Shown: positions 48,240 to 59,819 of the stretch, piece after piece | Layout: each line of letters begins with the position of its first letter | How positions within the stretch are numbered: the first letter of the stretch is position 1 | Notes under the pieces: generated by a model | What the model was told of the DNA's origin: nothing | Seen by the model: only the letters and a program-made list of their open reading frames with translations | Databases searched by the model: none | Translations under genes and position numbers: made by a program | NCBI RefSeq assembly: GCF_048564905.1 | Contig: NC_132997.1 | Span: forward strand, 79,310,271-79,374,270 | Length of the DNA stretch: 64,000 nucleotides | Direction: 5' to 3' | Origin: Vicugna pacos | Lineage: Eukaryota; Chordata; Mammalia; Artiodactyla; Camelidae

Positions 48240-48860
48240 CCCTGAAATTGTTTTTACCTATCGGATGGACAGTGATTAAAACTATTGATATACCAAGCGT
48301 GGGTGAGCTTGTGCGCAAACAGTAGACTGATAAACCACTGACAGGAGTAGAAACAGGATCAGTCTTTTCAGTGGATAATTTGTCAATGTCTATTCAAAAT
48401 TTTAAATGCTCAAGACCTTTCTCCTGGCAGTTGTGTTGTTAAAAATTTACTGTACAAATATACTCACAAATGTACGCCAAGAAAAGGAAAATGTACAAGG
48501 ACGTTTCCTGCAGAATTGGTTGCAACAGCAACAAACCAGAGACCAATTAAATGTTTCTCAATAGTGGTCTAGTTAAAAACATTAAGGGACAAGCTATACA
48601 ATGAAATTATCTGACCATTTAAAAGGATGTGGTCAATCTTGCACACTGAAGTGAAAAAAAAAAAAAATCTCACCCAAACCCCAAGATGTAGATTAAATTA
48701 AAAAAGGAGGTGGTGCATTTGAAATGCTGACATATATTTTTTTTCCTGGAAGGACAGATAAAATATTGTTATTTTTCTAACAATATACATATAATCTAAA
48801 AAAAAAAGTACCTGGGCAGCGGTAGGCTATTTTCCCCCTTTCTTTGTACTTTTTGATATT
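48240..48860 (+). mobile_element. Old L1 3' fragment
   Basis: gcaagacgttt-like wording (caaggacgtttcctgcag), ttggttgcaacagcaacaaa, gaccaattaaatgtttctca and caagctatacaatgaaatta follow L1 ORF2 end and 3' UTR. Confidence 0.65.
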
Positions 48861-49199
48861 AAAATTTTTTTTTCAAAGAACGAGACTGCATGTGCATAAA
48901 AGCTGAAAGGTATCTATGAGAGATTGTATCTTCCAAAAACGGCCAGAGCAATATTCTCAATCCTACATGCCCTTCTAAAACAGTGTCACTCCCCATCAGG
49001 AGGTGGTTTATTCCCTTCTTCTGGAAACTGGGTGGGACTCTGTGACAGCCCCTACAATAAGAATGCCATGGAAGTGACACCGTGTGGCTTCCAGGGCTCT
49101 GCACAAAATGGCCCATGCAGCCTCTTTCTAGGGTGTGTTCTTCCTTGGGGTGCCTGCCCTGGGAAACCAGCCACCACGCTGTGAGGAACCCCAGCCTAA

Positions 49200-49600
49200 C
49201 CCACAGTTCTGTGGTTTTGAGTACATTTAGGGTCGTGCAAACATCACTATCTAATTCTAGAAAATCTGTCACCCCCAAAAGAAACCCTGTACTGCCCACT
49301 CTCCTCTTGCTCCCACTAATCTATTTTTTGTTTTTATGGTTTTGCCTATTCTGTACATTTCATTTAAATGTGATCATACAATATGTGGCCTCCTGTAGCT
49401 GACTTTTTTCACTTAGCGTACTGTTTTCAAGGTTCGTCCATGCTGGGACACATGTCAGTACTCCATTCTGTTTTACAGCTGAATAATGTTCCGTGGTATG
49501 AATATACCACAGCTGTTTATCAATTCATCAGTAGTTGGACTTTTGGGTAGTTTCTACTTTTTGGTTATTAGGAAAAATAACTGGTGTGAACGTGTCAAGT
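49200..49600 (-). mobile_element. Old L1 3' fragment (antisense)
   Basis: gggtcgtgcaaacatcacta, tgtagctgacttttttcact, aaggttcgtccatgctggga and gctgaataatgttccgtggt are antisense L1 3' text. Confidence 0.75.
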
Positions 49601-51184
49601 TTTTGTATGGAAGTATGTTGTCAAATCTCTTAAATTCAAGTACTTTTAAATTACCTATTAATATTAAATGATACATAACACATAAAAATTAAATGATACT
49701 GAATAATAACAAATGATACATAATTTAACTAATTCTAGTCATTAAAGCAATTTTCCTAAGGGCAGCAAACCTGTTCCCTCACAGTAATTCAGATGTAATT
49801 TGGAACAATGGGCGGACCTAAAGTCATAAAATGGCATGATCTCAAACCCAGGTTTTTCACTAATTTACACAAATCTTTCACATTAGTCTGAATTAATGAG
49901 ACACCACTTTATTGTCTCTATTAAAAAAAAAACTAGGGCTATTATGTGGTCTTCAAAATTCCTCTTTTTATGTTCCAAAGCAAAACCTATCATTTTAATC
50001 TGACATATAAAGAGAGACAGGAATCAATTCAGGAACTGGGGTTTTGATTTAGAATTCTTGTGAACACGGAACCCTGTGCTAGGACTTACCTATTTAGGTT
50101 TACCTAATACAAGTTCAATAAAACTAGGCTTTTAAAAAAAAATCTGGATTAAGTAAAAACTCGCTTATGTGGGAGTGTGGGATCACATTTAGAGCCTCCA
50201 CCAGTAGACAATTATGCAAATAAAAACTCTATTGCAAGGTTCTTCATCCACAGACACTATTTCTCTACAGGATGGTCCTGCTTCTCTCCCAGAAAAGAGA
50301 GGCTTCTGCAGGAAGCCTCATTGTGGTCTTTCTGAGTTTGTCTGTATGCTCCATGTACATCAAGTAAGAAAACAAAGAGATGCTTCTTTGGGGCAGCTGC
50401 TGTAGAGGGCACTTGTAGAGAAGAAACCACGCTAATGAGAAAGTGTGGATGTTTTCTCCAATGGAAAATTACAAGTTTGCTTGGTTTTAATCCTTGGCAC
50501 CAAGTCTTGGGTTCCTCGTCACTGAACAGGCTTCTTTCCACTTGGCTTTCCCTCGGCCAGTGCCCTGGCACAGTATCACAGGGTGAAATAATTAGAAAGA
50601 AGTGTCTCATAAGGATGAGAGGCACTGGTAGTTTACCAGATGGGGATAATCACGGATCTTCAAACAAACCCTTGAGCAGACAAAGCACTATTTGTCTTCT
50701 CGCCTGTATTAACTAAATGCAGAGTCCGCAGCTCCTGAAGCATGTGGACGTGGAAGGAGCTGGACAATGTCTGCTCAGTCCCCTCCTCTTCGGGGGAAGC
50801 CTTTGGTCGCTCTTCAGGACATGAACAGTGACCCAGCTGTGGTTAGCCTCGGGGAGTTTTCCAAGAGCTTCCCTCACCTTCTCAGAGCCCTTATGTTGCT
50901 GTGGAGGAAAAGGCCTGATGGCATTCTTGCTTCACTCGTGATTTAGGTTATGGGAGTGTGGGGTGGGGAGTGAGAAACGGCTTTCTTATTTCTGTAGAAA
51001 TGATCCTTGCTAATTGTAAAAGTATCAAAATATAGATACGGAGTTAAAAAAAAGCATCTGACATCTCACCTTTCAGGGGTAACAGGAGTGTCACTTTGGT
51101 GAGCACTTCTAGTAATCTCTCTGTTTGATATGCACCATTATTCATAACAACTTCTCAAATATATTTGTGAGCATGGTGTTCACT
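49601..51184. other. Intergenic DNA, no feature recognised
   Basis: AT-rich to 50.2 kb, then mixed. A possible L1 scrap lies at 50,990-51,120. A 122-codon minus-strand frame at 50,257-50,625 matches nothing I know. Confidence 0.45.
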
Positions 51185-51420
51185 GTGTTCAGCCAGAAGC
51201 TCACCCTGAGACAAGGATCAGAAAGGAAGCAGTTCACTTGGAAGGTGCAGCAAACAGGAGTGGGGAGTGGGGAAGCCGGGAGAGTCCAGGAGCCAGTTAA
51301 GGGTGGTTATCAAGCTGGCTGCTGCTGTGGGTGGATGGGGTGCAATCCCACAGAGAAACTCTGGGAAGCTCTGTAGAACACGTCAGAGGTATCTCACTGA
51401 GAGGGCGAGGAAGCAGAAGT
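51185..51420 (+). repeat. Unclassified interspersed repeat, copy B
   Basis: ccctgagacaagg, agtggggagtggggaagccg, ctgctgctgtgggtggatgg and aatcccacagagaaactctg occur in the same order as the copy at 10,610-10,880. Confidence 0.45.
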
Positions 51421-51584
51421 ATTCATACCCCAGGCCCCACTGGCTAAGGCTGCCCCCGATGGGTCTTTATTCTGAGTACTTGCAGCCTGAGCAGCCCTCC
51501 AAGACATTGGAGCAAGTCCCCCAGGAAAGAGAGGATGCTAATCAGCAGGTGGAGGGCAGACAGACACACACACACAGATGGTAC

Positions 51585-52060
51585 TGCTTGGAAGATGTGC
51601 CAGGCTCTGTTCTAGGCGTTGGGACACAGCAGGAAACAAAACAGAGAGAGTCCTGCCCTCACGAAGCATTCCTTCTATTGGGGAGGATAATAATAAACAG
51701 GGTAAGTAAGAAACATACGAAGTGTGCTCCATGGTGACAAGGAGTGTGGAGGAGAATCAGTACTCTGGAGCTCTGGGGAGGAGGGAGAAGGGGTTGGTTG
51801 CAATCTGCAAGAGAGGCACCAGGGCAGGCCTCATGGAGAAGAGGACACTCAAGTCAAGACCCAAAGGAGGGGAGGAGGGAGGCCACCATATGGTTATCAG
51901 GGTGAAGAACATTCCAGGCAGAGGAAACAGCAGGTGCAAAGACCCTAAGGTAAGCATGTCCCTAGTATGTGTGAGGAACAGCAGGGCCTGGGAAGCTAAG
52001 TGGAGGAGGCGAGAGGAAACAGCAGGAGAGGAGGCCCCTCACAGCAGAGCCCTGTTGGCA
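51585..52060 (-). mobile_element. L2-like LINE remnant (antisense)
   Basis: gtgccaggctctgttctagg, agtcctgccctcacgaagca and aagaacattccaggcagagg follow a common old LINE in antisense. The 227-codon minus-strand frame overlapping 52,039-52,722 is not a recognised protein. Confidence 0.6.
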
Positions 52061-52569
52061 CTGTGACATCTCAGGCGCCTACCTGGAGCAGATGATAGAA
52101 TCTGACTCGAGCCATGATGCTGGGCTGAGAATGAACTGAAGATTGGGGAGGGCGGAGCAGGGAGGAGAGGAGGCATCTGCAATACTCCTGGTGGGGGCGG
52201 TGGAGCAGTGAGACGTGGTTGTGAGCAGGTCGGATGTGGGATGCAAGAGAGAGTCAGCGAGTTTGGCCTGAGCAACTGGGAAACTGGAGCTGCATTTTCA
52301 TGAATCAGGGAAAATCTCAGAAGGAGCAAGTGTGGGGTCAGGGGTGACTGGGGGCCTGGCTTTGGGCACATTACATTTGTGATCTCTGTTGGACACCTAA
52401 GTAGAGGTGTCAGCAGGAAGCTGAGTGTAGGGTCAGGAGCTAGAAGAGGTCCAAACTGGATGTAAACTGGTGAGTTTGTCAGCATATAGATGGTCTGAAC
52501 CTTGGGACTGGTTGAGATCCCCACGGGAACAAGCTGATAGACGAGAGGTCTGGGACTGAACCCTAGGAC

Positions 52570-53000
52570 CGGGGAGTGGTCAACTGTAGGTACGTCTGTA
52601 CACACTACATTTACACAGAAGTATATGCAGAAACACAGTTTAGATATATACATACACACAGGTAGTTCTAGATCAATGGTATTATATAAACAGATGTGTA
52701 CCCCAATTCCCCTTCCCCACACTAAATCTACTGGGAATAGTCCTCCACGGTGATGGTAGCTGTCTGCTCCACTAATTTAATGGCTGCATAGCATTTCACT
52801 GGGCACATATACCGTAATTAATTTTTCCCCACAGGTAAATATTTCCCCCATTGTAGAATTCTAAATTACACGGCAGTGGGCATCTTGTGCATTCATCCCC
52901 TCCCACCTGAGCGATCATTTTCTTGGGATAATCCCTAGAAGTGGGGTGGTTGTGCGCAGAGATGTGCCCTTTTTATGTTCTGATTCAAGACTCCTTCCTG
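52570..53000 (-). mobile_element. Old L1 remnant (antisense)
   Basis: tttaatggctgcatagcatt, gcacatataccgtaattaat and gggataatccctagaagtgg are antisense L1 3' wording. Confidence 0.6.
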
Positions 53001-53748
53001 GCAGCTCAATAATCTGAGGTGTATTCAATACAAACAGCTGCTGCCCTGAAGGAAGAACCACTGGGGTGTCATTGCAGGTAAACTCTGTTCTACAGGGTTC
53101 CTTCTGGACACAGGGCAGCTATCTGGGAAATCGCAGTTAGAAACCAGGCAGAGGTTAGGGTCAAGTCAGGAAAGTCCAAGACAGGAAGCAATCCATTGGC
53201 ACTAGCACAAGGCCTGACATACGGAGCTGCAGCTGACTTCTGAGCCTAAGACCACCCCATTTCCACGTGGGGCAGAACCCCTGGCCAGGCCTGCAGGCTC
53301 TCCAGCAGAGACACTAACAGCTTAGCATGTCAGGTGCAAATGCAGCCGCCAAAGGCAAATGTGCCTTTTGTGAAATGACTGTAATTAACTCCAAATCTTT
53401 CTCCACACTTTCTTTTTGCTGGCTGGATTTGTCATCTTGCTGTTGGAACAAGCCTATCACATACCTCAAATTTTTTCCCCTTTACTTTGTCATTCCGAGA
53501 CCCCATCACCTGTCTGGGCACATACCGAGTGTTTGGATGGTGTCAGGACGTCCTGCACGTTCAATGGTAACCTTGAAAATAACATCTACCACTGCCAAGC
53601 AGTTGGCTGGCAGCCTCCAAGAACTTCAGAGTATTAGGGGACACTGTATTTAGTCACATGTGTCCTCAAGCACAGGGATATCTACCGAAACCTCTTTTTG
53701 CCAGAAGGAAAATAAAACAACAAATACAGAGCCATGCCTTAGGTTCTG

Positions 53749-53754
53749 TTTATT
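53749..53754 (-). terminator. Possible distal poly(A) signal AATAAA
   Basis: A canonical hexamer on the minus strand lies about 170 bases after the stop of the open exon-like segment at 53,923-54,119 and about 590 bases after the usual STN1 stop. A T/G-rich stretch (tatttgttgttttatt) follows on the transcript strand, as is usual downstream of cleavage sites. Confidence 0.4.
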
Positions 53755-53922
53755 CCCAACCATGGGTCAGTCTATAAAAAGAATTCAGCCCAAGACTCTG
53801 GATCCATCACTGGTGTTTGACCCACAGGAACTATAGGTCAGCAACACTCATTCAGGGAGAACTAGTCCCCTACGCTGGTTCTTAATCATTAAGAGAGGCC
53901 CACAAGAAGACAGTCTGACGTT

Positions 53923-54119
53923 TTAAAAAGTGTCTGGTCCGGTGACCTGTATGCTCTTCAGTTCCCGCAGCACATGGGCCTCTTCCACAGGATGCCCCAT
54001 GACCACAACAGAGCCTCCAATCAGTTCAGCCACCAACGCTGTTTCTTCCCCTTTTGTTCCGTGAGTGATGATTGGTCCAGCCAGGAGGTCAACCACGATG
54101 GTTTTCTTGTATGTCGTGG
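53923..54119 (-). CDS. Candidate alternative terminal coding exon of STN1
   Basis: The minus strand has an AG after ttacctc at 54,120-54,121, then an open frame of 64 codons and a TAA at 53,925-53,923. Pieces read TTYKKTIVVDLLAGP and VAELIGGSVVVMGHP and look protein-like, with codons rich in G/C at third positions. The exon begins in the phase that continues the 62,026-62,098 STN1 exon: its last base C plus CC gives a proline codon. Joining them would replace the last 51 residues of STN1. I do not recognise the peptide. Alternatives are the end of an unknown processed gene copy, part of a long STN1 3' UTR, or a plus-strand exon, since the same edge reads GAG|GTAAGT on the other strand. The acceptor's pyrimidine tract is weak. 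Confidence 0.3.
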
Positions 54120-54189
54120 CTGAGGTAAGTCATTTTATCCCAGGATACAGCAGGTAGAAGACAGCCTTCAGAATTTATGCCAAATTCCA

Positions 54190-54343
54190 TTCCTCGAGTT
54201 ACCATAGTTTATTGTTTTTTATGAGCTAACTGCCCCCAGACCTAGAAACCTCTGCATGATGTGAAAGTCGCAGCCTGGGAGTGAGCACCACCTGGTCCTT
54301 CTCCTCCTCGCCGGCTCTGCCCGTGCGGCCTGCCGGCCTCTCC
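54190..54343 (-). other. STN1: STN1 3' untranslated region (short form)
   Basis: It runs from the base after the TGA stop to an estimated cleavage point about 20 bases past the AATAAA at 54,208-54,213. The UTR would be short, about 150 bases. A second AATAAA at 53,749-53,754 allows a longer form. The cleavage position is estimated. Confidence 0.6.
54208..54213 (-). terminator. STN1: Poly(A) signal AATAAA, STN1 proximal
   Basis: A canonical hexamer on the minus strand lies about 130 bases after the STN1 stop codon. It is the first AATAAA after the stop. Confidence 0.65.
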
Positions 54344-54501
54344 TCAGAATGCTGTGTAGTAGTTCTCGGTGGTGCTGATGATGTCACTCTGGTCCTCCAG
54401 GAGCTCCAGTACCTGCCGCAGCACAGCTTCACTCAGGCCTGGATTGAGGCTCAGCTGAGCACAGGCCAAGATGTGCAGGAAGTGACAGCCTTTCTCCACA
54501 T
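54344..54501 (-). CDS. STN1: STN1 (OBFC1) last coding exon
   Basis: This exon encodes the final 51 residues of STN1 plus two bases of a split codon. It reads [15 protein letters not shown] and ends ENYYTAF then TGA, close to the human ending (EHYYTAF). STN1 is the OB-fold subunit of the CTC1-STN1-TEN1 (CST) complex, which binds single-stranded DNA at telomeres and stalled forks and directs DNA polymerase alpha-primase for C-strand fill-in. In known structures the C-terminal half is two winged-helix folds, and this exon is most of the second. The acceptor is ctttttcctgcag, with the exon starting at 54,501. The split codon CAT (His) is completed by the previous exon, agreeing with human N-H-M-E-K. 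The M to V change and others look like ordinary divergence. Confidence 0.97.
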
Positions 54502-55110
54502 CTGCAGGAAAAAGGAAGTTGGCTAAGCTTGGACACACCTGTCAGACCCTCCTCTCTCTCCTGTCCTCTCCTCTACATGGAAGCCCTTCTCCAACTTTCC
54601 TGAGTCAGAACCTGCAGCATATTAAAGCAGGAGATGCACCAGCCCAGCTTATCGGTGAAAACAAACCAAAACACTTGTTCTCAGTGACGTGGCCCACTGC
54701 TCAGAGATGCGGGCCTTCAACCTTCAAGGGTTCCCAGTCAATAATTTAATGTCCATAACCCAGTGGGTTTTTATTGCTTGATAATCTTTTTTCTCTAATG
54801 AAGTTACACGTACAGGCATGTATTCAGTGCTAAACCCTAGCTTCCCAGGTGGGAGCCCTCCTGAGGCTGACAGTAGAGCGGGCTTACAGCAGCCTCCTTA
54901 TTCCTTCAGTAAATCCAGAATTATGGGACTGTGGTGGTGACGAAGGGGTTCCTACCTTCGGCCTGTTCTCACTCCTCTTTGCCCAGGCTTCCAAAAAGTC
55001 TGCCAGTGATATTTGTGTTCTAGGAACCTCCCAGTTTCCACTAACACCCCATCCACAGGGCCAGGCCTCTCACCGTTGTATCCCCAGTAAATCAGTGCTC
55101 CGAGCAGTCA

Positions 55111-55137
55111 CTGATTGCAGTTTTAAACTGCAATCAG
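55111..55137. repeat. Perfect 13-bp-arm palindrome with 1-base centre
   Basis: The left arm ctgattgcagttt and right arm aaactgcaatcag are exact reverse complements, separated by one t. It lies in the STN1 last intron. Confidence 0.95.
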
Positions 55138-55194
55138 ATGATAAAATGCTTTAGGTTCCAGGAAAGTGCTCAGAGGGGTCGTGGTGTTGGGCAA

Positions 55195-55300
55195 AGAATG
55201 GCTGGGATTTGGTGTATCTTTGTGGCCTTGGGCAAGTCACTGCAACCTTAAGCCTCAGTTTTCTGACCCACAGGGAGTGGGGCTGGGGGGCACCTCTGAG
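55195..55300 (+). mobile_element. MIR SINE core
   Basis: tgtggccttgggcaagtcac followed by aagcctcagttttctgaccc. Confidence 0.75.
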
Positions 55301-55544
55301 GTCCTTTCCAGCTCTACGGGTCAGAGAGGATCACAGGCAGGGGTTCTGGGTCAACAAAGACTTTGTGAGTCCTGACCTCTAGTGGCCACGTTGACTCATT
55401 ACTCCCAGCCAGGCTGGGGTTATTGCTGGAAAATCGGCTGCCTCTGCTGTTGTCCACACTTCCGGGCTGCATCTTCAACATTCATTGGATCAAGGTTTCC
55501 TGACATGTGTAGCTCTGAGCAAGGAGGAGCGAGTACAGAGAGGC

Positions 55545-55760
55545 AGATGGAGAGCTGACTCTGGAGTCCAAAGGACCCGAACTCGAGTGCCGGTTCTATG
55601 GCTGGGGCAAAGTGGTCTGTGTCTCAGTCTGCATCTTCATCTGTAAAATGAGAAGAAAAGCACTACTTCGCCAGTGGTTGTGTGGGTGAAAAGAGGCTCG
55701 TGATGGGTGCTTCTTCCATGGGGAATTACTACGATTCTATCACCACATCCACAGCCTGAG
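55545..55760 (+). mobile_element. MIR SINE remnant
   Basis: gactctggagtccaaaggac, gtctcagtctgcatcttcat and ctgtaaaatgagaagaaaag follow MIR in sense. Confidence 0.65.
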
Positions 55761-56084
55761 AAGATGCACATAACCTAGTCACTGCTCTTGGGAAGCTTCA
55801 ACTCATCCCTAGAGGAAGGGTTGATGACGGAAGGTGGAGTGGGCTCCAGTCACACTGGGCCTGCACACAGCAGAGAAGGGGCACCAGGAACTTCAGCACC
55901 ACTCGGCTTTTAATCTTAGTTTTTGTCAAGACCTGAGTGCTCAGGCTTAGGGCTCCAGAAGACTTACAGTCATACGTGGTCAGCAATGCTGCCTGGCCTT
56001 AAACTGCTTCTTCAGAAAGGCCATTCTGCAGTCTGAGGGTTGTCTGATAGGGCTGTTCACAAAGTGGCCTTCCAGTCACATGGG

Positions 56085-59000
56085 GAGAAGGATTGGCGTT
56101 AGTTCTTTAAAAGTTTAGTAGAATTCACCAGTGAAGTCATCAGTTCCAAGGCTTTTCTTTGTTGGGAGATTTTTGATTACTGACTCAATCTCCTTACTAG
56201 TCTATTCAGATTTTCTATCTCTTCATGATTTAGTCTTGGTAGGTTTTGTATTTCTAGGAATTTGTCCATTTCATCTGGTTACACAATTTATTGGTGTACA
56301 ACTGTATTCAGTACTTTGTTATAATCCCTTTTATTTCTGTAGAATCAGTACTAATGTCCTCATTTTCATTTCTGATTTTAGTAATTTGAGTTTTCTCTCT
56401 TCTCTTAGTCTACCTAGCTAAATGTTTGGCAGTTCTGTTGATCTTTCCAGAGAACCGACTTTTGGTTTCATTGATTTTTCTGTATTGTTTTTCTATTCTC
56501 TATTTCATTTATCTGTACTCTAATCTTTATTTCCTTCCTTCTGGGAGCTGTGGGTTACTTTGTTCTTCTTTGTCTAGTTCCTTAAATTGTAAAGTTATGT
56601 AAATGTTTTTAGCTATAAAGTTCCCCTGTATGCACAGCTTTTGCTGTGTCCCATAAATCTTGGCATGTTGTGTTTTTGTTTTCATTCATCTCTAAGAATT
56701 TCTGACTTCCCATGTGATTGCTTCTTTGGTCTGCTGGCTAACAGTGTGTTGTCTGACTTCCACAAACTTGTTAATTTTTCAGTTTTACTGCTGTTACCGA
56801 CTTCTGTGGTCAGAGAAGATACTTTGTATGATACCTATCTTTTAAAATCTACGGAGACTTAATCAGTGGTCTAACAATGGTCTGTGCTGGAAAAGGTCCC
56901 AGGTACACCTTGAAAAGAGTATGTGTGCTATTGCTGGCTAGATTGTTTTGTGTACATCTGTCAGATCTAGATTATTTATTGTATTATTTAGGTCTTCTGT
57001 TTCCTTACTTATCTTCTGTCTGGTTGTTCTATCCATTATTGAGAGTGGAGTACTGAAGCTTCCAACTATTATTATAGAACTGTTTCTCCTTTCAATTCTG
57101 TCAGTTTTTGCTTCATATATTTTAATGGTCTGTTGTTAGGTACATAAGTGTGTTCTTCTTTGTGTCTTGTAAATTTTTTTGACTTAAAGTCTCTTGACTG
57201 ACATTAGTATAGCTGGCCCCTGCTCTCTCATGGTTACTATTTGCATAGGATATCTTTTTCTATCCTCTTACTTTAACCCTATTTGTGTCTTTGGATCTAA
57301 AGTGAGTCTCATAGACATCATATAGTTGGGTCATGTTTTTACTTTCTTAATCCATTCTGCCGATCTCTGTCTTTTGAATGGAGAGCTCACTCTATTTACA
57401 TTTAACCTAATTACTCATAAGAGGGAGTTACTTCTCTTATTAGCTATTTGTTTTGTACGTGTCTTATAGCTTTTGGTCCCTCAATTCCTGCATTACTGTC
57501 TTCTTTCGTGTTTAGTTGTGTTTTTGGTAGTGTTTAAATTCCTCTCTCATTTCCTTTTGTGTGTGTTCTAAAGCTATTTTCTTTGTGGTTACGTTTAGCA
57601 TCCTAAGTTATAACACTAATTTGAATTCATTCCAGTTTAACTTCAATAATGCATAAAACCTTGGCTTCTCCTTTGTAGCTCTGTCCCACCCCTTTCAATT
57701 GCTGATGTCACAAAATCACATCTTTATACTTGTGCGCCCAAGAACGTAGACCAAGAATTCTTTTAAATGCATTTGTCTCCTAAATCATGAGGAAATCAAA
57801 AAGTGGAGTTGCAAACCATTGTTACAATCATATTAGCTTTTATAGTTGCCAATGTTTTTCCCTTTGCTGAGAGCTGCATTTCTCCTACGGCTTCAAGTTA
57901 TTGCCTAGTGTCCTTTCATTTCATCTGCAGGATTCCCTTGAGTATTTCCTGCAGGGTGGGTCTAGTAGTAACAACCCCGTCAGCTTTCGTTTATCTTGGA
58001 AAGCCTTAACTTCTCCCTCACTTCTGAAGAACGGCTTTGCTGGATATAAGATTCTTGGTTTACAGTTTTTCCCACTGCCTTCTGGACTACATAGTTTCTG
58101 ATAAAAAAATCTGACAATCTTATTGATGGTCCCTTGTATGTGATACATTGCTTTTCTCTTGCTGCCTTCAAGATTATCACTTTGTCTTTCAAAAGTTTGA
58201 TTATGTGTCTTGGTGTGAGTCTCTTTGAGTTCATGTTAATTGACGTTCATTGAGCTTCTCAGATGTTTATATTCATGTCTTTCATCATTTAGGGATGTTT
58301 TCAGCCATTTTTTCTTCAAATATTCTCTCTGCCCCTTTCTCTCCTCTCCTTTTGGGACACCCACAGTGCATATGTTGGTCGATCTGATGATGTCCTACAG
58401 GTCCCTTAGGTTCTGTTCACTTTGCTCCAGAATCTTGCTGATTCTTTCTTCCGCCTGCTCAAATCTGCCTCTGAATCACTCTAGTAAAACGTTCATTTCA
58501 GTTACTGTACTCTCCAGCTCTAGAATTTCTTTTTGGTTTCTAGTTTTTCTATCTCTTTATTGGTATTTTCCATTTTGTTCATCCATCATTTTCTTGAGCA
58601 TCTTTAAGAAAGCTGTTCTAAAGTCTTTCCGTAATAGATCTGCCATCAGGTCTTTTTCAGGGACAGTTTCTGGTGATTTTTTCCCCCTTTAAATCAGCGA
58701 TAGCTTCCTGTTTCTTTGTATGTCTTTCTTTTTTAGTTGAAAACTGGGCATTTGAATCTAATAATGTGGTAAGTCTGGAGATCAGATTCTCCCCCTTCCA
58801 GATGTTTGCTGTTTTTTGTTATTGTTTTTCTTTTTTTGGTTGCTATAGGCTGTCTCTGTGCCAAGGATCAGCCTGAGATGGAAACCTAAGGTCTTCTTGG
58901 GTCTCCTTCTGAGCCTGTGCCTTTCCCTGGGCATGTGAGATCCCTGACTGATTTTTCCCATGTATGCAGTTGCTTTTAAATGTCCTAGTCTTTCTTTACT

Positions 59001-59310
59001 GGCTCCAAAAGGGGTGAAAAGAGAAATGAAGGCGGTCGAACAAAAAAAAAAGGATGCCAGTCTTTTAAATCCCCTGGAAGTCACTTCAGCTATTAGGTGA
59101 GGAGCTTGCAACAATGACCATCCACCTCTTTTGTCTGCATCTCTGTGATCAGAAGCAGCAATCAGTGATTAGAACACAAATCCCTGATACGTGGCAGTCC
59201 TTTCTGCCCACCCTGGCTCTGGTGAGCTCCGTACAAGCTGGTCCAGAAACACATACACAGCTGCCTGCCATGTAGCTGGGAGTAGGGGACAGGCAGCTAC
59301 TACTAAGATC
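56085..59310 (-). mobile_element. Old L1, long 5' portion (ORF1/ORF2 remnants)
   Basis: The plus strand reads antisense L1: ORF2 wording at 56,090-56,540 (agaattcaccagtgaagtca; tttggtttcattgatttttc), further ORF2 5' text at 56,900-57,450 (aagcttccaactattattat; catatagttgggtcatg), and ORF1/5' region at 58,200-58,720 (tgggacacccacagtgcata; gcctgctcaaatctgcctct; agctctagaatttctttttg). It is an L1M/HAL1-type relic, diverged and non-coding. It lies on the same strand as STN1 inside its last intron. The outer ends are uncertain. Confidence 0.75.
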
Positions 59311-59474
59311 TTCAAATTGACTGTCCAACCCTTCCTTTAGAAGTTGCAAGACTTTAATAGATTCCAGAGTTCTAAAATAGCTACATCAGATACAGGCAAC
59401 TGCTGTCTATGTGGAGAGAAGGATTCCTGGTGCTCCCTACTTGGACATCTTCCTAAGAGTTTGATAAAACACCA

Positions 59475-59620
59475 ACCTATTTCATCCTCATAACAATCCA
59501 TGATGTAGGTACTGTTATTATCCCTATTTTGCATATAAAGAAATTGAGGCACAGACTTACCCCAGGCCACACAGCTACGAAGTGGCAAAGCTAGATTCAA
59601 ACCCAGGCAAAGTGGCTCCA
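59475..59620 (-). mobile_element. MIR SINE
   Basis: ttattatccctattttgcat, aaagaaattgaggcacagac and aggccacacagctacgaagt are an antisense MIR. Confidence 0.8.
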
Positions 59621-59819
59621 GAGACCAGCTCTTCAGAACTATGCCTTGCTGCCCATCTTTAGACAAGCCCAGTATCAGTGCTTTAGGGACCTAAAACAGG
59701 CCTGTGTTTATGGTCCTTTCATTACTGTAGGTTTACCCTTTGCTGAAATACTCATAAATGACTAAAGATTTTAAGTTCTCCTACCAATCATACTGTTAAG
59801 GAAAGCTCAATGCTCTGAG

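Larger units (their letters stand above)
27131..54189. other. Intergenic region between SH3PXD2A and STN1
   Basis: About 27 kb lies upstream of SH3PXD2A and downstream of STN1. No recognised gene sits inside it; the possible exon at 53,923-54,119 is listed separately. Named content is repeats: L2 and MIR scraps at 28-34 kb, L1 pieces and a MaLR LTR at 35.2-36.4 kb, L1/LTR/MER5 at 40.2-43.1 kb, L1 at 43.5-44.5 and 48.2-49.6 kb, and L2/L1 at 51.6-53.0 kb. Confidence 0.75.

Noticed and set aside
52039-52722. 227-codon minus-strand frame
   Set aside because: It overlaps old LINE remnants and has Pro/Leu-rich low-information content without a family match.
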